Of a stretch of DNA of 64,000 bases, positions 55,879 through 63,209 are shown piece after piece. The translations under genes were made by a program, and so were the position numbers. Origin of the DNA: Methylotenera versatilis 79 (lineage in GTDB: Bacteria > Pseudomonadota > Gammaproteobacteria > Burkholderiales > Methylophilaceae); assembly GCF_000384375.1 (NCBI RefSeq), contig NZ_ARVX01000001.1, positions 1 to 64,000 on the forward strand, written 5' to 3'. The notes under the pieces were generated by a model. The model was given only the letters and a program-made list of their open reading frames with translations. It was not told the DNA's origin and ran no database searches. Numbering within the stretch: position 1 is the first letter of the stretch; each line of letters starts with the position of its first letter.

Positions 55879-56535
55879 ATGGCTAATGGAATATTCAGCA
55901 GACTGATGGCATCCATTTCACCACGCAGTGACAACTATTTTAGACAATTCAATAGCTTGGCAGACTGTGCGGTAGAAGGTTCTAAGGTGCTGGCAATGAT
56001 GACTGCTGTAAATGATGCAAGCCAATTTGACGCGCAATTTAAAGAGATTTGTCGCATTGAGAGTGAAGCCGACGAATACACCAAAGATATTCTTCTTTCT
56101 CTTCACAAAACATTTATCACCCCGTTTGACCGTCGTGAGATCCGTGAGTTGGCAATGGCGTTAGACGACATTATCGATTACATGGAAAACATTCCGCAAA
56201 GTGCCAGCATTTATGGTCGCAGCAATTTCACACCAGAAATGGTCGCGCTTGGGCAGATTCTATTGCGCGCATCAGAAAAAGTGCGCGAGGCAGTCAACAT
56301 GCTTTCTGACATGAAAAATGCCGAGAAGATTTTACGCACATGTGAGGAAATCAATAATATTGAAGGTGAAGCTGACCATGTGATGCGCGCAGGGATGCGC
56401 CGCTTGTTTGCTGAAGAAACTGACGCGCGCACGCTGATTCGCTCAAGAGAGCTTTACGATATGTTTGAAGAGGCGGTTGATAGCTGCCAAGACGTTTCAG
56501 ACGTGATTCATGGTGTGGTGTTAGAACGCATATGA
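55879..56535 (+). CDS. DUF47 PhoU-like phosphate transport regulator
   Basis: A 218-residue helical protein of the DUF47/TIGR00153 family, often encoded before pit and thought to regulate it. NYFRQFNSLADCAVEGSKVL, then VDSCQDVSDVIHGVVLERI at the end are typical, with the acidic metal-binding-type segments IESEADEYTKDI and NIEGEADHVM in the middle that PhoU also has. It overlaps pit by 4 nt (ATGA), so the two are coupled. No true PhoU gene is in the window. Confidence 0.92.
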   Translation: MANGIFSRLMASISPRSDNYFRQFNSLADCAVEGSKVLAMMTAVNDASQFDAQFKEICRIESEADEYTKDILLSLHKTFITPFDRREIRELAMALDDIIDYMENIPQSASIYGRSNFTPEMVALGQILLRASEKVREAVNMLSDMKNAEKILRTCEEINNIEGEADHVMRAGMRRLFAEETDARTLIRSRELYDMFEEAVDSCQDVSDVIHGVVLERI

Positions 56536-57536
56536 TCGAGCACGCAATGATTATCATGGGCTTGCTGGTGTTTGTGGCCCTAATATTTGATTTTATGAAT
56601 GGCTTTCACGACGCGGCAAATTCCATCGCACTGATGGTTTCAACGCGATTATTAACACCACAAGCTGCCGTAGTTTGGGCAGCTTTTTTCAATTTAATCG
56701 CGTTTCTATTTTTTGGTTTGCATGTCGCCAATACCGTAGGTTCTGGCATCATCAATAAAGAAGTGATTGATAATGCAGTAATATTTGGCGCGCTTGGTGG
56801 CGCGATCTCGTGGAATTTAATCACATGGTGGTTTGGTATTCCATCTTCATCTTCACACGCATTGGTTGGTGGTTTAGTGGGCGCTGGTTTAGCAAAAGCA
56901 GGTACAAGCGCGGTTGTTGCACAAGGCTTAATTAAAACTTCAGTGGCGATTATTCTTTCGCCTTTATTTGGCATGTTGCTGGCATTGATTTTGATGATTG
57001 CGGTGTTATGGCTGTTTGAGAAATCATCGCCCTACCCAACTGAACGCCGTTTCAATAAATTGCAATTTCTCTCGTCTTCTTTATACAGCTTAGGCCACGG
57101 CGGCAATGACGCACAAAAAACCATGGGTATCATCGCCGTTTTACTGTACGCAAATGGCTATATTCAAGGAGATTTCTATGTGCCATTTTGGGTGGTGATT
57201 GCCTGTCAAATCGCCATGGCGGCTGGTACGCTATTTGGCGGCTGGCGCATTGTACGTACCATGGGCATGGGCATTACGCGCATCCGTCCATCTGGCGGAT
57301 TTTGTGCACAGACTTCTGGCGCGATTGCATTATTTTTAGCCACTTCACTTGGTATTCCCGTGTCCACCACGCACACAATCACCGGTGCGATTATTGGAGT
57401 TGGTTTATCGCGCCGCGCTTCTGCCGTGCGCTGGGGCTTAGCATCACGCATCGTTTGGGCTTGGGTGTTAACTATTCCCTGCGCCGCATTGATTTCTGCG
57501 CTTTGCTATCACCTGGGCTTAATATTAAAAATGTAA
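56532..57536 (+). CDS. pit: low-affinity inorganic phosphate transporter Pit
   Basis: A PiT-family permease that imports metal-phosphate with protons. The PiT signature repeats are both here: FMNGFHDAANSIALMVSTR (about 20-38) and GHGGNDAQKTMGIIAVLLY (about 183-201), plus PSSSSHALVGGLVGA and PVSTTHTITGAIIGVG. About ten transmembrane segments, 334 residues. It overlaps the DUF47 gene by 4 nt. Confidence 0.95.
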   Translation: MIEHAMIIMGLLVFVALIFDFMNGFHDAANSIALMVSTRLLTPQAAVVWAAFFNLIAFLFFGLHVANTVGSGIINKEVIDNAVIFGALGGAISWNLITWWFGIPSSSSHALVGGLVGAGLAKAGTSAVVAQGLIKTSVAIILSPLFGMLLALILMIAVLWLFEKSSPYPTERRFNKLQFLSSSLYSLGHGGNDAQKTMGIIAVLLYANGYIQGDFYVPFWVVIACQIAMAAGTLFGGWRIVRTMGMGITRIRPSGGFCAQTSGAIALFLATSLGIPVSTTHTITGAIIGVGLSRRASAVRWGLASRIVWAWVLTIPCAALISALCYHLGLILKM

Positions 57537-57609
57537 GGCAATCCTTTCAAATCACTAAAATGCGCAAGAAGTACGGACTATTGATGCCATCTGCTTCTTG
57601 TTCATATTT

Positions 57610-57643
57610 TTGTCATAAATTTGTCACACTATCCAACTAAAGT
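57610..57643 (+). promoter_or_regulatory. PhoB box and -10 before pstS
   Basis: TTGTCATAAATTTGTCAC (57610-57627) is 16 of 18 identical to the E. coli PhoB box. Exactly 10 nt later stands TAAAGT (57638-57643), a 4-of-6 -10, at the spacing of PhoB-activated promoters. It lies in the 171-nt gap between pit and pstS. Confidence 0.87.
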
Positions 57644-57707
57644 TCTGTTTATTCAAATTGTATATATGTAGATAGTCGCAATTAGCAGTTAATTAAATGG
57701 AGATTTT

Positions 57708-58706
57708 ATGAACACCCTGTTTGGCAAGTCATTACAAGTTGCAGCGCTGGTTGCTGCAACTTTATCAACATCACATGGTTTTGCAGCTGAAAAAATCGTT
57801 AAGATTGATGGTTCAAGTACCGTTTATCCGATTACTGAAGCGGTGGCTGAAGAGTATCAAATCGCCACTAAAGTAAAAGTAACGGTTGGTATTTCTGGCA
57901 CGGGTGGCGGTTTTAAAAAATTCTGCCGCGGCGAAACAGATGTGCAAAATGCATCACGCCCAATCTTAAAAAAAGAGATGGATGCTTGTAAAGAAGCAGG
58001 TATTCAATACATTGAATTGCCAGTCGCTTATGATGGTTTAACCGTTGTGGTGAACAAAAATAATGATTTCGTAAAAAGCTTAACGGTTGAAGAGCTGAAA
58101 ACAATGTGGGAACCAGCAGCGCAAGGCAAAATTAAATCTTGGAAACAAGTGAATCCAGCTTTCCCTGATACACCACTTAAATTGTTTGGCGCAGGCTCAG
58201 ACTCTGGAACGTTCGATTATTTTACAGAAGCAATCGTAGGCAAAGCAAAATCTAGCCGCGGCGATTACACGGCTTCAGAAGATGACAACGTATTAGTGCA
58301 AGGCGTGCAATCAGATAAAGGCGGTTTAGGTTATTTTGGTTTTGCTTACTTTGAAGAAAACCAAGACAAATTAAAAGCGGTGCCAATCGTGGCTAAAAAA
58401 GGTGCTGCTGCGGTGATGCCTTCATTTGAAACAGTTAAAAACGGTACATATCAACCGCTTGCACGCCCATTGTTTATTTACGTGAATGCTGCTTCTGCTG
58501 CATTTAAACCAGAGATTAAAGCATTCGTTAATTTCTATTTAGAAAACGCACCAACTTTAGTAAAAGAAGTGAAATATATTCCGTTGCCAGCTAATGAGTA
58601 TGCTGCTGTAAACAAGCACTGGAAAGCGTTAAAACCTGGTACAGGCTTTGACGGTACACCAGAGGTCGGTGTTAAAATCGAAGAGTTATTAGCACGTATT
58701 AAGTAA
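57708..58706 (+). CDS. pstS: phosphate ABC transporter substrate-binding protein PstS
   Basis: PstS captures phosphate in the periplasm for the Pst transporter. Signal peptide about 1-25 (cleavage at GFA). The phosphate-binding residues are in IDGSSTVYPITEAVAEEYQ and GISGTGGGFKKFCRGETD, with GAGSDSGTFDYFTEAIVGK (the SGT motif). 332 residues. A terminator follows after 14 nt, so pstS is not co-transcribed (or only weakly) with pstCAB. The PhoB box lies 81 nt before the start. Confidence 0.95.
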   Translation: MNTLFGKSLQVAALVAATLSTSHGFAAEKIVKIDGSSTVYPITEAVAEEYQIATKVKVTVGISGTGGGFKKFCRGETDVQNASRPILKKEMDACKEAGIQYIELPVAYDGLTVVVNKNNDFVKSLTVEELKTMWEPAAQGKIKSWKQVNPAFPDTPLKLFGAGSDSGTFDYFTEAIVGKAKSSRGDYTASEDDNVLVQGVQSDKGGLGYFGFAYFEENQDKLKAVPIVAKKGAAAVMPSFETVKNGTYQPLARPLFIYVNAASAAFKPEIKAFVNFYLENAPTLVKEVKYIPLPANEYAAVNKHWKALKPGTGFDGTPEVGVKIEELLARIK

Positions 58707-58720
58707 CTTTTGCATGGCAA

Positions 58721-58747
58721 AAAAGACGACTTCATGTCGTCTTTTTT
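58721..58747 (+). terminator. terminator between pstS and pstC
   Basis: AAAAGACGAC (58721-58730) and GTCGTCTTTT (58736-58745) form a 10-bp stem with loop TTCAT, followed by more T. On the plus strand it would stop most pstS transcripts. The 252-nt gap (58707-58958) otherwise carries the pstC control sites. Confidence 0.88.
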
Positions 58748-58866
58748 ATTATCTAAATATGTGCCTACCTTTGTTAAGTATTCAAGCAGGCGCATTAGAT
58801 TTGATAGCCGACTTAAGCGCGTTATCATCGCAAATTAAACACCCCGCCAAGCAACGCAAATGTAAA

Positions 58867-58900
58867 TTGTCTTATATTTGTCACATTAATTCATTACAAT
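58867..58900 (+). promoter_or_regulatory. PhoB box and -10 before pstC
   Basis: TTGTCTTATATTTGTCAC (58867-58884) is 14 of 18 identical to the E. coli PhoB box; TACAAT (58895-58900), a 5-of-6 -10, follows after exactly 10 nt. So pstCAB has its own PhoB-type promoter downstream of the pstS terminator. Confidence 0.82.
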
Positions 58901-58903
58901 ACG

Positions 58904-58948
58904 GTCACAAAGCATAAAGCTTATAACACTAAAGTCACAAACATAAAG
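58904..58948 (+). repeat. two direct repeats in the pstC leader
   Basis: GTCACAAAGCATAAAG (58904-58919) and GTCACAAACATAAAG (58934-58948) differ by one inserted G and start 30 nt apart, directly after the predicted -10 of the pstC promoter and before the pstC start at 58959. The TCACA core resembles half a PhoB heptamer on the other strand, but the 30-nt period does not fit the 11-nt PhoB pitch exactly. Confidence 0.6.
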
Positions 58949-58958
58949 TTCCTAAACA

Positions 58959-59888
58959 ATGGCCACTGCAAATCACAATACTTCAATTAGTCCACGTTTA
59001 GCCAAAAATATTAAACGTAACGTGCGCGAACGCATTATTGAATTTATTTTAATGTTAGCGGCGTTATCTGCGGTATTAACCACTTTTGCGATTGTTGCGG
59101 TGTTAATCGTTGAGTCTTTAACGTTTTTTAAAGCGGTTTCATTGTTTGATTTTCTAACGGATACACAATGGACACCGTTATTTGAGGATGCCCATTTTGG
59201 CATTATGCCGCTGGTTGCGGGTACATTAACTACCTCATTTATCGCGCTGTGTGTAGCGATTCCACTGGGTACGATTGGTGCTATTTACTTATCTGAATTC
59301 GCCAGCCATAAAGTGCGCGAAATCGTTAAGCCCATTTTAGAGTTATTAGTGGGCGTACCAACAGTGGTTTTTGGTTACTTTGCGCTGTTATTCGTCACAC
59401 CGTTATTACAAAAAATATTCCCCGATTTGCCTGGTTTTAACATGTTAGGTCCAGGTATCGTCATCGGCATTATGATTATTCCTTATATCAGCTCAGTGGC
59501 TGAAGATGCGATGCGCGCCGTGCCGATGAGTATGCGTGAAGGTAGTTACGCCATGGGCGCAACGCGCTTTCAAACAGCGGTTAAAGTGGTTACACCAGCA
59601 GCGCTGTCAGGCATTATCGCCGCTTATATTTTAGCGATTTCGCGTGCAGTGGGTGAGACGATGGTGGTCGCTATCGCCGCAGGCCAACAGCCTAACTTAA
59701 CCTTTAATCCGATGGAAAGCGCAGCGACAATCACGGCTTATATCGTGCAAGTTGCTCTGGGTGACTTGCCGCACGGCAGCATTGGTTACCAAAGTATTTT
59801 TGCGGCTGGTTTAGTGCTGATGTTAATGACTTTAACATTCAATATTCTTGGCCACGTCGCACGCAAAAAATTCCGCCAAAACTATTAA
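58959..59888 (+). CDS. pstC: phosphate ABC transporter permease PstC
   Basis: One of the two channel subunits. Six transmembrane helices begin near residue 26; the ABC-transporter EAA-like loop is SMREGSYAMGATRFQTAVKVVTPAALSGIIAA, whose central part GATRFQTAVKVV is typical of PstC, and FGIMPLVAGTLTTSFIALCVAIPLG is the conserved first block. 309 residues. A 41-nt gap to pstA. Confidence 0.95.
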   Translation: MATANHNTSISPRLAKNIKRNVRERIIEFILMLAALSAVLTTFAIVAVLIVESLTFFKAVSLFDFLTDTQWTPLFEDAHFGIMPLVAGTLTTSFIALCVAIPLGTIGAIYLSEFASHKVREIVKPILELLVGVPTVVFGYFALLFVTPLLQKIFPDLPGFNMLGPGIVIGIMIIPYISSVAEDAMRAVPMSMREGSYAMGATRFQTAVKVVTPAALSGIIAAYILAISRAVGETMVVAIAAGQQPNLTFNPMESAATITAYIVQVALGDLPHGSIGYQSIFAAGLVLMLMTLTFNILGHVARKKFRQNY

Positions 59889-59929
59889 TATATCGATAAG
59901 AACAATCATTAAAGCAGCCATTAATTACT

Positions 59930-60883
59930 ATGAATGAATTAGCTAAAAAAACGCAGATCAGTGTGCTGGATAACTTGGATAGCGTGCGTGCGATGATTCG
60001 GCGCCACAAACGTAATGATATTTTGTTTTCCATCATCGGCTTAATCGCATTGATGATTGGCTTGCTGACTTTATGTACGCTGTTTATCGATTTAATCGTC
60101 GATGGATACGGCCGTTTTAATATCGATTTTTTGACCAACTTTCCTTCTCGCCGTGCCGCGCGCGCGGGTTTGTTATCTGCTTGGGTCGGCTCACTATTAG
60201 TGATGACAGTCACCTTTTTAACCGCAGTGCCAATGGGCGTTGCAGCTGGTTTGTATTTAGAAGAATATGCAAAAAAAGGTTGGCTTTCAGATTTAATCGA
60301 AATCAACGTTTCAAACTTAGCTGGCGTGCCTTCTATTGTTTACGGCTTATTAGCGCTGGGATTATTCGTTTATGGTTTAGGTTTAGGCCAAAGTATTTTA
60401 ACCGCAGGTCTAACGCTGGGTTTACTGATTTTACCTATCGTCATCGTTTCTACACGTGAATCCATCCGAGCGATTCCTGTGGCGATACGCGAAGCCGCTT
60501 ATGCGGTTGGCGCCACCAAATGGCAAGTGGTCAAAGACCATGTTTTAAAATACTCACAAGGTGGTATTTTAACTGGCGTGATTATCGGTATGGCGCGCGC
60601 ATTGGGCGAAACAGCACCTGTAATTACGATTGGCGCACTCACATTTATTGCGTTTTTGCCGCCCTCACCCATAACTGAAACGCCGCCTTTTATCAATTTC
60701 GATTGGTTAACTTCTGGCTTTACCGTCTTGCCGATTCAAATGTTCAATTGGCTATCGCGCCCAGATCACGCATTCCATATCAATGCCGCAGCAACTGGCG
60801 CCATTATTATTATCGTCACCTTACTGATGAACGGCACAGCTATTTATTTACGCTACAAGATTCGTAAAAACATTAAGTGGTAA
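59930..60883 (+). CDS. pstA: phosphate ABC transporter permease PstA
   Basis: The second Pst permease, with about six transmembrane helices from residue 34. The coupling-loop motif is IREAAYAVGATKWQVVKDHVLKYSQGGILTG (in the 180-210 region), and MGVAAGLYLEEYAKKG is the conserved N-terminal block of PstA. 317 residues. It has a long N-terminal cytosolic tail (1-30). A 64-nt gap to pstB. Confidence 0.95.
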   Translation: MNELAKKTQISVLDNLDSVRAMIRRHKRNDILFSIIGLIALMIGLLTLCTLFIDLIVDGYGRFNIDFLTNFPSRRAARAGLLSAWVGSLLVMTVTFLTAVPMGVAAGLYLEEYAKKGWLSDLIEINVSNLAGVPSIVYGLLALGLFVYGLGLGQSILTAGLTLGLLILPIVIVSTRESIRAIPVAIREAAYAVGATKWQVVKDHVLKYSQGGILTGVIIGMARALGETAPVITIGALTFIAFLPPSPITETPPFINFDWLTSGFTVLPIQMFNWLSRPDHAFHINAAATGAIIIIVTLLMNGTAIYLRYKIRKNIKW

Positions 60884-60947
60884 TCAATAGAACCAATTTT
60901 AGAAATAAAAAGATTTAAAAAATTAAAGGTATTTTCGGGAAAAATTT

Positions 60948-61727
60948 ATGGCCAATGTAACAACCGCAATTAAAGCAGAGTCGCGTGATTTAAACTTTTT
61001 TTACAGCAACGGCATGCAAGCTTTAAAAAGTGTGAATATGCCTTTGTACGAAAATAAAATCACCGCATTAATTGGTCCATCAGGCTGTGGTAAATCTACA
61101 TTCTTACGCTGTTTTAACCGCATGCACGATCTGTATCCTGGCAATAAATACCAAGGTCAAATCGTCATGCAGCCGGATAACACCAACATTTTGGAGCCGG
61201 GTGTAGATCCAATCGAAGTGCGCATGCGCATTAGCATGGTGTTTCAAAAGCCGAATCCTTTTCCTAAATCTATTTACGAGAATGTGGCTTACGGCTTGCG
61301 CGTACGTGGCGAAAAAAATAAGCGTATGGTCGATGACAAAGTAGAGGAAGCGTTAAAAGGCGGTGCATTGTGGAACGAAGTAAAAGACCGTTTGCACGAT
61401 TTAGCTTTCAACTTATCTGGCGGTCAGCAACAACGTCTGTGTATCGCGCGCGCATTGGCGACAGATCCAGAAATCATGTTGTTTGATGAACCGACTTCTG
61501 CACTTGACCCAATCGCTACCGCCAATATTGAAGAGTTGATGAGCGAATTGCGCAATAAATTAACGATATTAGTTGTTACACACAATATGCAACAAGCGGC
61601 GCGCGTGTCAGATTACACCGCGTATATGTACTTAGGCGAATTGATTGAATATGGCGATACCGATATGATTTTCACCCGTCCGACGCGCAAAGAAACCGAA
61701 GATTACATTACGGGTAAATTTGGTTAA
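60948..61727 (+). CDS. pstB: phosphate ABC transporter ATP-binding protein PstB
   Basis: The ATPase of the Pst transporter. Walker A is [21 protein letters not shown], of which GPSGCGKST is the loop; the ABC signature is [15 protein letters not shown] and Walker [14 protein letters not shown]. 259 residues, all parts complete. A terminator follows and no phoU comes after it, which is unusual for the pst operon. Confidence 0.97.
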   Translation: MANVTTAIKAESRDLNFFYSNGMQALKSVNMPLYENKITALIGPSGCGKSTFLRCFNRMHDLYPGNKYQGQIVMQPDNTNILEPGVDPIEVRMRISMVFQKPNPFPKSIYENVAYGLRVRGEKNKRMVDDKVEEALKGGALWNEVKDRLHDLAFNLSGGQQQRLCIARALATDPEIMLFDEPTSALDPIATANIEELMSELRNKLTILVVTHNMQQAARVSDYTAYMYLGELIEYGDTDMIFTRPTRKETEDYITGKFG

Positions 61728-61759
61728 CACTTTATTTAGCTCAATATTTTAAGCTAAAC

Positions 61760-61786
61760 AAAAAAGCCAGCATTGCTGGCTTTTTT
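61760..61786. terminator. bidirectional terminator between pstB and the glycosyltransferase
   Basis: AAAAAGCCAGC (61761-61771) and GCTGGCTTTTT (61775-61785) form an 11-bp stem with loop ATT, flanked by A and T runs on both sides. It ends pstB on the plus strand and the convergent glycosyltransferase on the minus strand. Confidence 0.9.
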
Positions 61787-61851
61787 GTTGCTAACTTTTT
61801 ATTCACTCAAATTCAACTTATTAACCAATAAATATTGAGCAATTTTGAGTG

Positions 61852-63054
61852 TTAACTCTGTTGTGTATTCAATACTGCTGGCTTATTTAAAACGCTATTT
61901 TGCATGCCGGCAATCACCATATAATATTTAATCATGCGTTCTGCTTGCGTAGCAGCAGACCATTTTTGTTGCGCATAATGACGTGCAGATTCGCTTAATT
62001 GCTGGCGACGTTGTGGGTTAATTAACAGGCTATGCACTTTTTGCACGAATTCAGATTCATTTTCAGTTGAAATCAGCGCGCCCTGTCCTTCTATCAAAAT
62101 AGAAGCTGTGCCCAGTTCTGCAATCGCTACAACAGGCGTGCCTTGTGCCATCGCTTCTAAAATCACCAACCCTTGCGTTTCACTTTTTGAAGCAAACACG
62201 AATACATCAGCCGATTTATAGCAGCTATTCAATTCTGTCGCACGATCTAGATAGCCAATAAATTGCACATTTTTTTCAATATGATGTGCTTTAACCAATG
62301 CGCGCAAACTAGGCAAAGCGGGACCTTCGCCAGCAATCACCAACAACACATCAGGCATTACATCGCTTAATAATTTAGCGACTACTAATAAAAATCCAAT
62401 GTTTTTTTCATGCGCTACACGACCGACATATAAAATCATCGGGCGCTCTGGCGCTATGCCATGCTTCTGTTTAAACGCATTTCCATCTGCAGCGCTAAAG
62501 CTGCTCGGTTGCAAGCCTGTCGCAATCACTTCTGCCAATGTATCGATGCCGTAAGTACGCAACACATCTAACATCGGTTGTGATGGTGCAACAATCGCAT
62601 CTACTTGATTACACTGCTTTTTAGAGATTAATCGCGCCAAACCACGTGCTGCGAATTGTGGAATCCATGGCAAATAATGATGTAAATAATCTTCAAAAAA
62701 AGTATGGTAGGTTTCCAATACTGGAATTTGCAGCAGCTTGGATAATTTAAAACCCGCATAATGCGCAACAAATGGCGTATGAATATGAATCACATCAAAA
62801 CGCTTTGCTTTTAGCGAAGGTGCGATACGCAGCACTTCGTTATATTTCATCAACTTATCTTCAGGATCAAAATAGATAGAACGTGCGGGCACGCGCGTGA
62901 TCCACGCTTCATCCTCAGTGGTTACGCCATAATCTGGCGCAATAAGATGTACGTGGTGACCTAGAGCTTGTAATTGCTGAGTAAACGTTCGAATTGAAGT
63001 GGAAACGCCGTTGACGCGTGGGAAATAAACATCTGAAATCAGTAATATATTCAT
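61852..63054 (-). CDS. GT4-family glycosyltransferase, likely lipid-modifying
   Basis: A 400-residue GT-B enzyme. The N-terminal domain begins NILLISDVYFPRVNGVSTSI, a pattern of the GT4 group that includes diacylglycerol glucosyl/galactosyltransferases; HIHTPFVAHYAGFKLSKLL is the acceptor-domain block. The C-terminal NDP-sugar site is ILYVGRVAHEKNIGFLL and the E-X7-E motif is in ASKSETQGLVILEAMAQG (residues near 290-310). No signal peptide. A PhoB-like box lies just upstream, and a phospholipase-C-like gene is divergent, so glycolipid synthesis under phosphate lack is the likely job (inference). Alternatives are mannosyl or glucuronosyl transfer to other lipids. Confidence 0.85.
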   Translation of the reverse strand: MNILLISDVYFPRVNGVSTSIRTFTQQLQALGHHVHLIAPDYGVTTEDEAWITRVPARSIYFDPEDKLMKYNEVLRIAPSLKAKRFDVIHIHTPFVAHYAGFKLSKLLQIPVLETYHTFFEDYLHHYLPWIPQFAARGLARLISKKQCNQVDAIVAPSQPMLDVLRTYGIDTLAEVIATGLQPSSFSAADGNAFKQKHGIAPERPMILYVGRVAHEKNIGFLLVVAKLLSDVMPDVLLVIAGEGPALPSLRALVKAHHIEKNVQFIGYLDRATELNSCYKSADVFVFASKSETQGLVILEAMAQGTPVVAIAELGTASILIEGQGALISTENESEFVQKVHSLLINPQRRQQLSESARHYAQQKWSAATQAERMIKYYMVIAGMQNSVLNKPAVLNTQQS

Positions 63055-63079
63055 TCACTTAACCATAAAAGTTTTATTT

Positions 63080-63113
63080 ATACTAACTTTTGTTTGTGAC
63101 AGATTAATGAATA
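63080..63113 (-). promoter_or_regulatory. PhoB box and -10 before the glycosyltransferase
   Basis: On the minus strand TATTCATTAATCTGTCAC (63113 to 63096) is 14 of 18 identical to the E. coli box. Exactly 10 nt on stands TAGTAT (63085-63080), a 4-of-6 -10. The start codon is 25 nt further. Confidence 0.7.
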
Positions 63114-63146
63114 TATCAAAGTCTTAGCCACACTTTTAATATGAAT

Positions 63147-63186
63147 GTGTCACGCAATTATCATGGCGCTGTCATGTGAAATTCAT
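63147..63186 (+). promoter_or_regulatory. four heptamers on an 11-nt pitch before the phospholipase-like gene
   Basis: GTGTCAC (63147), TTATCAT (63158), CTGTCAT (63169) and AATTCAT (63180) each start 11 nt after the last, which is the PhoB-monomer spacing. Only the first and third are close to CTGTCAT; the others share TCAT. The -10 candidates (TGTGAA, CAAAGT) are poor, so this is a weaker case than the glycosyltransferase side. Confidence 0.45.
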
Positions 63187-63209
63187 GCAGTGATGACAAA
63201 GTGGCGGGC

